Below, one piece after another: positions 1 through 24,100 of a stretch of 64,000 nucleotides of DNA; within the stretch, counting starts at the first letter, position 1; every line of letters starts with the position of its first letter. Source of the DNA: Pteria penguin. Taxonomy: Eukaryota > Mollusca > Bivalvia > Pterioida > Pteriidae. The notes under the pieces are model-generated. The model searched no databases. It saw nothing but the letters and a program-made list of their open reading frames with translations, and had not been told where the DNA came from. The stretch spans positions 15,008,001-15,072,000 of the forward strand of contig CM068582.1 in the NCBI GenBank assembly GCA_035048485.1, written 5' to 3'. A program made the translations under genes and the position numbers.

Positions 1-3000
1 GTTCTCTATATTATGGTGTATTGTGGGTCTGTCTGTACCTTGTTAACACGACACAGACCATACTGTGTAGTATAATGAGAAGAAAACTCTGTCAGGAATT
101 TTCAGCTACTTGGCATTTATGGCAGTATGCTGATGCATTAGCATGGATTTCACATGAGTGTTAATTGTTAATCATTTTGTATTTTGATAAACGCCACGTG
201 GACGAAATTTCATGGCAGAGTGTTCTCATTATAATTATAACCATTGCGCTTCCTTCGGGAAGTTTAAGAGATTTTTGTGATTTTAGCATACCATTTAGGC
301 TAGGACTTTCAAACTTGGTACACTTATTTCTTTTGGCATGAGGACGAACCCCATTGATTTTCAAGGTCAGAATCATGTTTGGGGCAGAAATAGCAAACTT
401 TTGAGAATTCAACTTGTAAACAAGGTACAGACTGAACTCTTTATGCTTGAAGTTTAAAACTTTGCATACTTATTTCTCAAGTCTGGAGGATGAACCCTAT
501 TGATTTTCAAAGTCATATCTGCAAGGTGAAGATCACAGTGCTTATGTTAGTTAGATTTAAATGTTAAATTTTCATTCAGCATTCTGCTAGGGGTTCAACC
601 AATGAATTGTACTGTAACTTTATTTTTCCATGTCGCCTTATGACTGACAAATTGTTCAAAGCAACATAATAAACAAACCACATTGGCAATGCTTTAATAC
701 ATTTGCTATTGCAAATATTGACGGTATGCATAAGGACATGACATGTATCTTATTTACAGTAGTAGATTTTTACTGTGAAAATGCCTTTAATATAGATCAT
801 TGATTAGATGCACGATATTTACAATGGTATTAACCTGAGATTGCTTTAACATAAGTTAAAGTCAATACACAAATTTGAATTTTCAAAGAGCAAGGATTTG
901 AATTGGCTTTCATAAGGTGAAAATTGAAAACGGTTTTCATGGAGTAAGGATTTGAGCCTGTTTACATTAGGAAAGAATTTGAATCTCAAACTTTTTTAAA
1001 GGCTAAGGATTAAAACCTTGGTTTACACTAAAGGCTTCACTGACTGCACTGAAGCTCTTTACTGAACTCACTTTAGTCAATTACACTTTGTAAGCCTGGG
1101 ATTGCTAGTCAGGACAAGTGGAGAGGCTGAAGTAAAGGGGGGTGAGTCTCTTTTGCTTCAAATGAGGAAGGGGGTGGGAGAATATTCTTGGTGTGGTAGC
1201 TAGTTGCTTCAGGGCTTCATACCTAATTCATGCCACTATGTTTATGAGAACTGAGTTACAAGTTTACACCATTGTGAAGTTATGAACCAATTGCAATCAG
1301 AATGCTAGTATATTATGATCTTATCTTTAAAAACATTCACATGGTATACCAAATTTAACAGAAATAAAGCCACATTTATACAGTTCAATATTTATTTTAT
1401 ATGCAATTTATGTAAATTGCAGTGTTATCATTAAATATATACATATAAAGTGGACCAATCACATTCACTGTTAACCTTACACTGAAGAAGAGTACCCACT
1501 AATAAAAGATTAGTGAAGGGAAAGTAAGTTGAGATTATTATTTTTTTGTTAGATATATTATAATTTAAACAAGTAATTCCAGAAAAATGATAAATTATCT
1601 ACACATAAGTACATATCTGTGATTGACTCTTTTCAAATTTATATAACATACAGAAAGTCATGTTCTGAACCTATTTCCCGAGGAAACGGCAAATTTCACA
1701 CATAACCCCCCCCCCCCCCCCCCAAAAAAAATCACCAAGCATCCCCCCTCCCAAACCCCCCCCCAAAAAAACATAAAACCAAAACCAACAAACTCATTCT
1801 TCAAAAATGGAGACATTTTTCTAACCAGGTAGTTCCAATAAAGATGTTAATTATATCTTTTAAGTAGTATAAACAGAATGGCCAAAGAAAATTAATGCAC
1901 ATGAATTATGTTATGAATGATAAGAAAACTCATTCTTAAATAATGGAGACATATTTCAAAACTTATTGCTTCCATGTAAATCGTATTTTAATTGCTTGCT
2001 GGCATAATGAGAACATTGTGGTAACTCAATATGTGATATACGTGGCCGCAACAAAAAATATATATAGTACATAAAAAACAACCAACACTCATAAAATTTA
2101 CCTTAATATTGATTAATGCACATGTCACACTCCCTGAAAGTTTTGATCATTGTCAAAAAATAATATCTCGCATAGAAAATGGCGAAATCAATCAATAATG
2201 GATAATATATGACAAAGTTATATATAGTACAGTTCTATGTGAAATGATAATGTGTGATATATATTGCCTTCTTTCTAATTTCTGTACACTTTTTGTAATT
2301 AGAATTGGATACCGGTAGATATAATTATGCTACTTTAAAATTTACAAGTCTTGTATTTGAAACATTTATCACTAAAAAATCGGACCTTTAATTTTCAAAA
2401 GTTTGAATATGGTTTGGCTAAAAATAGTACTGGAATAAATTCACAGGCTCTATTTTTGATTTGATTAAGCATTATAAAATATGAAATTGCCATGATTTTC
2501 CGAAAACTGTCACTTTCACCCCCTTAAAATATCTGACTTTGTTTTTTTAAGCATGTACAACCATGTACAAAATGGAAGAACAAATCTAAATGGCACAATT
2601 CTATCGCAAATGTTGTCAACAAATTGAAAGCATTTCATTTGATAGTTTATACACTTTTTTTTTTTAACAATATGAAAAATATTACAATATACAAAAAAAG
2701 ATGTCTGTAAAATGGACTATAATGACAAGAGTAAAAACATACAAATGAACAATAATAAAGATTTAAGATAATGTCTTGCTACATATAAATGAAATAAAGA
2801 GTATGGATCGTCATTAACATTTCATAACAACCTAATTTGTTCACATTACATGAAAATATATATATAGCATGATTTCTAAGAGTCTAAGAAAGGAGATACA
2901 GGTACCGTTGACCCTTGATGACTCAAAGTTCTAGTTACACCGAGTTTGAATTAAGGAAGTTAACTTATATAATGAAATCAAGATAAGGAGTTTCAAATTA

Positions 3001-5556
3001 GTTTGAGTTAATGAGGAATTTGAGTTATCCGAGTTTGAGTAAATGAGTGCCATCAGTATTTTTTCTCCCTACAGCTTATACAGAAAGAGTTTTTAAATGC
3101 CATGAAAGAAGTGAATGTGTGACAGTTTTGTTTTTCCTCCTGCTGACCACATGTTCTTGTGTTTTTCGTTTCCGAAAGTCAATGAATGTCCAACATAGTA
3201 CATTGCTGGAAGTACCACAGTAACACTGCACCAGAGAATATATTTTACATTACATAATATGAGACGGGTGATAAAAATATAAAGTATATTATGCTGTTTT
3301 TAATATAGCCAGTATGAGAGAAAATATAAGAAATCAAAGTACTGCAAGTACTGTTACGAGTTGGTATTGTTTCAATGTATCTAAGGAAATAATACAAATT
3401 AAGAAAATTTAACATAGAAATACTTCAAAGTAATGTATTCTTTTGTGCACCTTTTTTTCACAAATTTTCATTATAATATACCTATTGTTCTCATGGATTA
3501 CTGTTTTTTTAATATTAATCATTGCATGCACACTGCATGTGCTGCAGATCAATAACCATGTTCAATGGAATAAATACACTTCCAGCAACATAACTGAATC
3601 ACACATGAAGACTTAAAAAAAAAAAAGAAAATCACGATGATAGTTTGCATAGCTTCACCTTACAAACTGAGCTTTGTTTTTAAAAAATGAGTTCAAATTC
3701 CAAAAGAGATAGAATTAAAATGCAATGCGTGCTGAAAAAAATTTCCTAAAACTATTTAGAAGTGATTGGTAATTGCTTAAAAAAAACAAAAGGATTATAA
3801 AAATTTAATATTAGGTTATAGTGTTGATGCAGAATTCCAATAACTCGAGTATCAAGTTAACTTCGACAATTTGGCATGAAGGTTAGTTGAATTTTTTATA
3901 AAAGTAGATTTTACGTTCATTAAATGGAGCTTCATTTTATAGTGAGCAAATTTTAAAAACTCAAGGGATAAACATTGAACATAGTTATAAAAAACATCCT
4001 TTACCCAAGAAGTCTACAAAACACAGCAAAAACATAAAACTATGAACCTATAAACATAAAAACAGATATAAAACCCACTCACAACCTTAACAAAATGAAA
4101 ACTTTATTTTGGACACAGTCAGTAGTTTATGAGTTTTGCATCATGACTTATTGCCTCATGTCGTATTTATTGCATTATGACAAACCAGCATGTACAAAAG
4201 TACAAAGTATATACTCCCTATTGCTACTGAATGTTTTGTAATGTGGAATTCAAAGGCAAGAGAAAAGGTAATTGCAATAACATTCTTAAAACAAAAACTT
4301 TTTCATGTGCATGTAATTCAAATTTAGAACAAAATCTTACAAAATATGAGTTTCATATATCTAAAATTTTGACTATACATATTTATTTGAAGGAAGTAAA
4401 TTGTTTTATAGTTAGAACTAGATTTTTTTGTGAAACATAAATGTCTTTATAGCAATAACACTTACATGGGTTAGAAAACAACTAAATGTTACATGCCGAC
4501 AGATCTTTTGCATTGACAATCAAAAGAATATTAATTAGAACAACTAAAAATGAGGCAAATATACCAATACATCACCTTCACCATTGATAATTTTCACTGC
4601 AATGAAAGCTTAACTTCAAGTATGACATTTCTAAAGATTAAAGTCAAACCAAAAAATTATACAAGTAAATACCCCGGTAACTCAATTGTAAATCAGTGGT
4701 ATAATTCCTTTTCTTGCACAGGTAGCATGAAAATTTCTGTTTTATACTAATAACATTCTTCTTTTTCACACTCTGATTATTAAAACATCATTGGGTATCA
4801 ACATTTTTTCTTAACAGTAAATGTATTAAATCAGTATATACCAGTAACAAGATGTGTTTGTGAAACATAAATGCCCCTGGAAGCAACAATATTCAAAAAA
4901 TGCAAGTTTTGAAATGCACTATATACTGATTACAACCCATCCATGGAAATACATGTACCCATGTGAAATATAAAATATTTAAAATGATTCAAAATTCATA
5001 GCCAATGTTAAAGTTTTTGAAATGTAGGTCAAAGGTCAGTCAAGGCCATTAGGTCCAAAATTATTGTAACAACAGAAAAGTCTTGTCACAATGAATATGT
5101 ATGTGAAATATGAAAGCCCCACCTCTTAAGATTCAAAAGTTTTAACCAATGTTTAAGTTTTTTTGCCATAGACAAACAGAGAGGCCAAAAACTAGATACC
5201 CCCTAATCTTTCATTCTGGGGACATAAAGATAGACTGAATCTTATGTATCATGTTAATTTTCTATGCATTATAAGCCATGACAACAGTAGTTAACATTAA
5301 TACATGTAAAAGACTGACTGGCAAGTGCTACATTTTACAATATTGGTATATGCCAAATTTCGTCAATAACTAATTAACTGACCAAAAAGTGTGTATCTAT
5401 GTCATTTGAACATCATACTCCGAAAGCCACGACAATAATAAGAATTTTCTACACATCTTTATATCTAATTGGAGACCCATCTCTAATATGTGTATGTTTA
5501 ACGTAAAAGGTCACAATGGATGAATCAGATTTGTGGTAAGCAGGGGAATCATCTCT
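1..5556. other. AT-rich non-coding flank
   Basis: I see no supportable gene here. The open frames are short (under 85 codons) with AT-driven composition. There is a poly-C/poly-A tract near 1706-1770 and a locally duplicated motif around 300-530, where two similar ~70-base stretches each contain a 'ttgattttcaa' core. The right end is likely the 3' UTR and flank of the minus-strand CCDC102A-type gene whose stop codon is at 5557-5559. Confidence 0.6.
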
Positions 5557-15536
<9,980 letters not shown>

Positions 15537-15539
15537 GTT

Positions 15540-17358
15540 GAATGAGTTAGACTTAATGGAATTTCCAGTCTTTCATTTTTAAATCCAAGTCAATATTACA
15601 TAGCTAGGATATTTATCAATTATTAATATATAGTATGAAAACTGTGACTGAATAACCTGGAAAGATAAATACATTAGTTTAGTATACATACAGTACTACA
15701 CAGTTGCATGATACAATGTTCATGGTCATGGATGACAGTCATAAATTTTTATATCTTAATTATGCTGAAAGTAAAATTTTTCATGTTTTGTCAATTTGCA
15801 CTTCTGAAAATAAGGCATGTTGAGGAAGGGACGGACAAGAGGTAAGACAAACAGTTGTGATCAAAAAGGCAAATTGGATCTATGGAATTATGGCCAGTTT
15901 TGTTCAGTGCTCAATGGGCTACTTTCAATTTAAATGGACCATCTTGCACTATCAATGGACCATGTACTGAATGGAAGAGATTTATTTTGGAGGATTAAAT
16001 ATGATTTCATCGCGAGCCAATCAAGCTATCGGCATCTAATTTACACCAGATATCACATGACTGGTGTCACAAAATAACCAGATTCTTTCTCAGTGATGCC
16101 ATGTTAAAAAGTCTGCAACATGGTGTATTCAGATCATCTCAATCTTAAATGCACAGAATTACCTGTATTAGTTTATATTTACCATTTTCTATCTGAATGA
16201 ACTATATTGCCTTTCTGATGGCTATGGATGAATGGACATCATCAATCTACATTGTATATAAATCAGTATTTGCTTTGAAATCCAACAATACAAAAGTAAT
16301 TCCAGTAATTCTATATACATGATGTATCCAAAAGTCAAACACTCACTGACCAGCTGTGGTGGATGCTTGTGAGAAAATTATGTCAACTTGTTAGATGTAA
16401 AATGTCAAATGTCAAGTTGACCTATCAGAAATGAATTTGATATAACATCTGACAATTGGGTTGGCCTGGCAGGTATAATACAGTATATTTTCAAAGTCTA
16501 TTTTGGACAATGTAGATACCAGAAATTTGGTAAGGACTCTTGGAGTAAAACTTGATGTTTTTTGTAAGTCACAAATACAACTTTAATCTTTCTATTTACC
16601 AAAATTACTCCAATAATATACATTGCTTTCTAGGATAAAGTCTGACGTTTCACCACAAATGTTCCAAATATTGCACATATATCAAAAACCTGGACGCCAG
16701 ACTTCGAGCATCGAGTGATACCCATGGCTTTTAACTCCTTCTCTAAGTCATGATGAACGAGAGAAGGAGTGAAAAGCCATGGGTATCACACGATGGACTT
16801 CGAGAGTACATGTACAAGGAAGATTTATCAAGATGAACAAATGAAAAATATCTACATTTTGAGATATTAATTTTATTTGTGTATGAAACAGGTATTTCAC
16901 AATTATGTCTAGGAAGTTGTGCACCTAGAAATAATCAGTCTATGCAGGCCCAGATTCATATCACATCAAATCATGGGAATGATCAAAGAAAACATTACCA
17001 GAGTCACTCTTATCAGAGGCAATTCGAAATTGTAAGACTACAGAGACTAAGTAAATATAAGTGAAAATAATGGAATAATTTCTCTAAATCTTTACATTAA
17101 AATTGTACTTACACTCTGAATTTAATATGTAGTATAATATCTATCAAATTTGTACAAACAATAAAAATTATACAGTATCTATGTTTCTACCGCGCTTTAC
17201 ATTATTGTGATATGGTTCCCATCGTTCATTTAAGAGTAATTGCGACCAAGACAAACGGGCATGTTATGCTAAGGACTAGACGGAAGTGAATAACTGTGTA
17301 TTGGATAAAACGGAGTGATCGGCGATAAGACGTGGCTTCGACAACCAAGAAACAGAAA
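15540..17358. promoter_or_regulatory. Intergenic region of divergent CCDC102A / APRT pair
   Basis: The two genes are head-to-head, their start codons 1.8 kb apart. No ORF is supportable between them. About 17180-17350, next to the APRT start, is richer in CpG than its surroundings (accgcgc, attgcgacc, gatcggcgataagacg), a plausible shared TATA-less promoter. This is inference, as no initiator is decisive. A foldback at 16702-16804 interrupts the region. Confidence 0.4.
16702..16804. repeat. Foldback hairpin (arms ~40 bp)
   Basis: Inverted arms begin and end with cttcgag and share 'gatacccatggcttttaac' / 'aaaagccatgggtatc' and 'ctccttctc' / 'gagaaggag'. The loop is about 18 bases. MITE-like. 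Confidence 0.8.
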
Positions 17359-18082
17359 ATGTCATCTGAAAAACTTGAAGTCATTAAGAAGACAATCACT
17401 AGTCATCCAGACTTCCCTAAACCAGGGATTTTATTCAGGTTTGTATCAGTGCATTCGTATAAGTAGTTTCATTTACGCGAAGGTTCTGTAATGTTAAACT
17501 TGAAACAAATATGAAATGTAAAATTGAATCTGATTAAATTTGAAGGGAGAAAAAACTAAGCACTAAAGCTCACAGATCCCTGCAAATAAAATTATTATTA
17601 AACACCCAACACCCCCCCCCCTTTTTTTTCTCTGACCCTCTTTCTCTCCTCAATGATTGCACTCGTGAAATGAAAAATCAAAGCTTCTTTGTTTTTTTCA
17701 ATTCACGAATGCAGTCATTGAGTCAAGAAAGAGAGAGTCAGAGGGGAAGAAAATGGGGGGGGGGGGGGGGTTATAGATATTTTTTAGAAGGGACCTGCTT
17801 ACTATACTTTTTAACTACGCAATGTCAATAAAAGGTTTCACTAATGGGTCTCTGTCCCCCAAAACATTAGACCTGCAGGTCAGTGTGAAAGGGTCTATAG
17901 ACTATAGTAACAGTTTCTGATTCTTTGAATTTTGTAAAAAATTAAAGTGATCATGATTCACATACTGAAAAATCAATATAAAGCATTAATAATTTTCCTT
18001 TTACCGTCGCCATATGGGTGGAATATTCCCGGTGTGACGTAAAACAATAATCTATCTATCTATCTACCTATCTGTCTATCTG

Positions 18083-18135
<53 letters not shown>

Positions 18136-21100
18136 TTTCTGCTCCTGAGATGTTGAATAGTTTTCAAACATGTCAGTCATTTTCAGTGATTATGAAAATT
18201 TTGTCAGTCAAGACAATGAAATATATAGAAACAATTTCAGAATTTTGTCAGCTAGTCCAAATGAAATTTAGTCTTCGGGCTGACCTTAATTTTTCAACAT
18301 CACTGCAGCTAGAGAAAATTTATGATGATGAAAAGAAAATAGAAATAGATATATGTAAATGATTAGTATTGACTTCATGTGAAACAAGATGCAAAACTGA
18401 AAGAATTCAGAGCATTTGTAAGTCACAGAGTTTATTAAATTCATTCTATTATTTCAGTATCTTTTCATGATTATGCATATAATTATGCTAATATTTTTAT
18501 CTTTTTCAGAACATAAATTTTCATAAGTGTGTGTTTATTACAGGGATATTTTTCCAATATTCCAAGATGCAAGTATTTTAAAGGATTTAACATCAATAAT
18601 GTTGGAACATGTGAAGTCCAAAGCCCCAAATGTAGACATCATTGTGGGACTGGAGGCTAGAGGATTTTTATTTGGACCAGTCCTGTCCATGGAACTGGGA
18701 TGTAGTTTTGTACCAGTTCGGAAAGCTGGTAAACTTCCTGGAGAGACTGTCAGACAGGAGTATTCTCTGGAGTATGGAAAGGTAAGTTCCCTGGAAACAC
18801 TGTCCAGTAGAAGTATTCACTAGAGTATGGAAATTAAGGTAAGCTACAGTACAGTCCTGGTGGAACTTAATTTGTCCACTGGTCACAGTGGACATTTTTA
18901 GAGTGGGCATAAAAATGTTCACTGGACACAGTGGACATTCTTGTAAGAGCCAGTTGGAATTAACATACAGGTAAGTGGACAGCTTAATAACTCAGGTAGA
19001 TGTCCACTCCTAATGCCTACTGAAATTTCAGATTCCATTGTGGACAGTGGGCATTCAAAGTTCCACCCGGACTGTACTGTACCTGGAGAGATTGTCCAAT
19101 AGGAATACTAATAAGAGTATGGAAATGTGGTTATTTAGCTTCCTGGAGAGATTGTCCAACAGGAGTACTTACTGGATATGGAAAGGTAAGAAACCTGGAA
19201 AATCTGTCCAGCAAGATAGAGTACTGACTAATGTATATAGAAAAATATGATTTCTAGAGAAACTGTCCAACAAGAATACAAATGTATTAGCTTTAGTATA
19301 GAAAGGTGTGATACTAAGAGAAACAGTCCAGCAGAAGTGTTCACTAGGTCATAGAAAGGTAAGATACCTGGACTGTACAGCAGGAGTACTCATTAGGGTA
19401 TGGAAAGGTAAGGTACCAGGAGAGACTGTACAACTAGAGTCCTCATTGGAGTATGGAAAGGTAAGGTGTCTAGAGAGACTGTACAGCAGGAGTACGCACT
19501 GGAGTATGGAACGGTAAGGTACCTGGAGAGATTGTACAGCAGGAGTACTCACTGGAGTATGGAAAGGTAAGGTGTCTGGAGAGACTGCACAGCAGGAGTG
19601 CTCACTGGAGTATGGAAAGGTAAGGAAAGGTATCTGGAGAGATTGTACAGCAGGAGTACTCACTGGAGTATGGAAAGGTAAGGTACCTGGAGAGACTGTA
19701 CAGCAGGAGTACTCACTGGAGTATGTAAAGGTAAGGTACCTGGAGAGACTGTACAGCAGGAGTACTCACTGGAGTATGGAAAGGTAAGGTACCTGGAGAG
19801 ACTGCACAGCAGGAATACTCACTTGGAGTATGGAAAGGTAAGGTACATGGAGAGACTGTACAACAGGAGTACTCACTGGAGTATGGAAAGGTAAGGTACC
19901 TGGAGAGATTGTACAACAAGAGTACTCACTGGAGTATGGAAAGGTAAGGTACCTGGAGAGATTGTACAACAGGAGTACTCACTGGAGTATGGAAAGGTAA
20001 GGTACCTGGAGAGATTGTACAGCAGGAGTACTCACTGGAGTATGGAAAGGTAAGGTACCTGGAGAGATTGTAACATAGGAGTACTCCCTGGAGTATGGAA
20101 AGGTAAGGTACCTGGAGAGATTGTACCATAGGAGTACTCACTGGAGTATGTAAAGGTAAGATACCTGGAGAGATTGTACAGCAGGAGTACTCACTGGAGT
20201 ATGTAAAGGTAAGGTACCTAGAGAGATTGTACAACAGAAGTACTCACTGGAGTATGTAAAGGTAAGATACCTGGAGAGATTGTACAGCAGGAGTACTCAC
20301 TGGAGTATGGAAAGGTAAGTTACCTGGAGAGATTATACAGCAGGAGTATTCATTGGAGTATGGAAAGGTAAGGTATCTGGAGAGACTGTACAGCAGGAAT
20401 ACTCACTTGGAGTATGTAAAGGTAAGGTACATGGAGAGACTACAACAGGAGTACTCACTGGAGTATGGAAAGGTAAGGTACCTGGAGAGATTGTAGAACA
20501 AGAGTACTCACTAGAGTATGGAAAGGTAAGGTACCAGGATAGACTGTACAACAAGAGTACTCACTGGAGTATGTAAAGTTAAGGTACCTGGAGAGACTGT
20601 ACAGCAGGAGTACTCACTGGAGTATGGAAAGGTAAGGTACATGGAGAGATTGTACCATAGGAGTACTCACTGGAGTATGGAAAGGTAAGGTACCTGAAGA
20701 GATTGTACAGCAGGAGTACTCACTGGAGTATGGAAAGGTAAGGTACCTGGAGAGACTGTACCATAGGAGTACTCACTGGAGTATGTAAAGGTAAGATACC
20801 TGGAGAGATTGTACAGCAGGAGTACTCACTGGAGTATGGAAAGGTCAGGTACCTGGAGAGATTGTACAACAGAAGTACTCACTGGAGTATGGAAAGGGAA
20901 GGTACCTGGAGAGACTGTACAACAGAAGTACTCACTGGAGTATGGAAAGGGAAGGTACCTGGAGAGACTGTACAACAGAAGTACTCACTGGAGTATGTAA
21001 AGGTAAGATTCCAGGAGAGATTGTACAGCAGGAGTACTCACTGGAGTATGGAAAGGTAATGTACCAGGAGAGACTGTACAGCAGGAGTACTCACTGGAGT

Positions 21101-24100
21101 ATGGAAAGGTAAGGTACATGGAGAGACTGTACAGCAGGAGTACTCACTGAAGTATGTAAAGGTAAGATTCCAGGAGAGACTGTACAGCAGGAATACTCAC
21201 TGAAGTATGGAAAGGTAAGGTACCTGGAGAGATTGTACAGCAGGAGTACTCACTGGAGTATGGAAAGGTAAGGTACCTGGAGAGATTGTACAACAGAAGT
21301 ACTCACTGGAGTATGGAAAGGTAAGATACCTGGAGATACTGTACAGCAGGAGTACTCACTTGGAGTATGTAAAGGTAAGGTACATGGAGAGACTGTACAA
21401 CAAGAGTACTCACTGGAGTATGTAAAGGTAAGATTCCAGGAGAGATTGTACAGCAGGAGTACTCACTGGAGTATGGAAAGGTAATGTACCAGGAGAGACT
21501 GTACAGCAGGAGTACTCACTGGAGTATGGAAAGGTAAGGTACATGGAGAGACTGTATGGCAGGAATACTCACATGAGTATGGAAAGATAAGGTACCTGGA
21601 AAGACTGTGCTGTCACAGAAATGTTCTTTTTTTCTGCTTTTATGAATGGAATAAGTTATATGCTAAAATACATTTGAAAATACTTGTGTACTAAATTTGA
21701 CTTAGGAAATGATTCAGTGAAAATGACTGTGTGGTTAATGCATTTACTTCATCTCACAATATGTTTTTCATACTAAGGACTAATGTATATGTCAGAACTT
21801 TCTAGATAATTAGTCCCCTCTAAACAGTAAATAAGCCCGTCCTTGAAAGACTAAAATTGTTAGAAATAGTTGTTATAAAAGATATCAAAGCATATATACA
21901 TGTATTAATTTGGTGTATCATATGCACATTTCGATAACTTTTATCTCCTCAGTGATGCTGAAGACCTAAGCTTTAGAAATCAAAAGTATGAATGGTTGAA
22001 GAGAAAACTGGATTATTATCAGACTGACCTAAAAGGAGGAGTCAAAGAACCTATTTAAAAAAATAATCAAACAAGATTTGACACTGTGTTTGTACTAGAA
22101 CACTCATTATGTAATAACATTTAAAAGAGAAGACGAATGACGTTTGACCAAGCTGACACAAATCATCAAATACATGCACATAAAACATGATTATAATCAA
22201 ATAAACACAGAAAACGGCATTACAAAAATAATTGATTGTATAACAGTTACAATACAACCTAAGGTGTTGAATTAAAGTAATAAACATCACTCAAGTGGTG
22301 TTGTTAACTAGTTTTTGGATGCCCACCTTTCCACTCACTGCAAAAGCAGCTCAATCAAAGGATACATATTTAAAAATTCATGATGAAAAAATTTACGCAG
22401 TATTTTGGTATTTCAGGATGTTTTTGAAATCCAGAAAGGCAGCGTGAAGTCAGGACAGAAAGTGGTGATAGTAGATGACCTGTTGGCCACTGGAGGTTGG
22501 TTGAGAAATTACATGTAAAATTCAGACATATTGGTACAATCTGTCATGTGATAAAACATCGGTATTATTATTTTAAACATTTTCTTCATTAATTTGTTTA
22601 TGCAGAAGTAATTTGCAATACATCTTAAAGTGCTATAATAATGTTCAAAATTTTTCTGTATAATGTGTGTATTTACGTACAAGAGTCGCTGATAAAAAAT
22701 ATGTTTCTTCGCGACTCAGATCACAAGATATATACAATAATCCATAAACAGCTGGATGGATTTTTTTCAGTTGTTTATTTCTGTAATATATGATGTCAGA
22801 AGTTGCACAAATGCTAATTTTCCCTGGGTTTTGATTAAGATGTTAATGTTCGAATTCTGACATCACAGTAAAGTGACATTAAAAGTCATACAACATGTTG
22901 AACAGGAAGACATTACTTTACTCAGATTTTCCCGTAAAATCCGGTAAATGGATGTTTTCAGATATATCTCTCAGAGAAATACTGAATCAGAAGGAGTAGT
23001 AATTTTTATACGCCCGTCCAATAGACGGTACGTATTATGTTATGGCGCTGTCCGTCCGTGTGTCTGTCCGTCTGTCCGGGGTCATGTTTTCCGGACTTTT
23101 TTTGGACGTCTTTCAAGATATTGCGATGAAATTTAGTATATAGCTTTATTTCAAGCGGCGTCAGCACCAGTTTGAGTTTCGTTAAGGTTGACCTACTTTT
23201 GTTCAGAGTTATGGTCCTTGGACTTATAAATTTCAAGATTTTTTTGAGAAATCCATTAAAAATCTATTTTTTGTCAAAACATTATGAAATTTATTATGAA
23301 ACAAGTAAAATGTACCAACTATCACATATGTTACAGGTTTTAATATCTTTTCTTCATTTTTGAGAAATTTATAATTTTAGGGGGGGGGGGGGCAACCATA
23401 TGTCCTAGGTCATGTTTTTCGGACTTTTTTTTGCCGTCTTTCAAGATATTGAGTTGAAATTTGGTATATAGCTTTATTCCAAGCGGCATCAGTACCAGTT
23501 CGAGTTTTGTTAGAATTGACCTACTTTTGACGGAATTATGGCTCTTGGACTTAGAAATTTCAAGATTTTGTTTTGAAAATTCTTTAAAAATCTAATTTTT
23601 GTAAAAACATTATGAAATTTACCATGAAACAAGTAAAATGTACCAACTTCCACATATTTTACAGGTATTGATATCTTTTTTTTTTCATTTTTGAGAAATT
23701 TATAGTTTTAGGAGGGGGGGCTAGTTCTAAAAAATTTCAAGTTTTTTTTTGCAGGTCAAGTTCCTAGCTGGGTTAGAAAGGACCATTCTGCAGGAGTTAT
23801 TGCCCTTGGACTTATTCCTATGATAAAATGCTATGAAACGCGTATTATGCCACGCTAGGCGTTGCTTTTTTTATGAATTTATTATAATTCAATTATGATT
23901 TTATGAAAATGCAAAATCCTCCAACATTCTAATAGCACATTAACAGATATGGGTTTTCATTTTGTCAGGGACAATGAATGCTGCGTGTAAGTTGGTGGAA
24001 AAGGCAGGCGGTGATATACAAGACTGTCTGGTAGTCATTGAATTATCAGACCTCAAAGGAAGGGATAAAGTACCGAAACCAGTTTCTTCTCTTATTCAGT

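Noticed and set aside
19349..21059. Many 60-105-codon ORFs on both strands in the minisatellite
   Set aside because: By-products of the 53-bp repeat; they shift frame every unit and end at its TAA.
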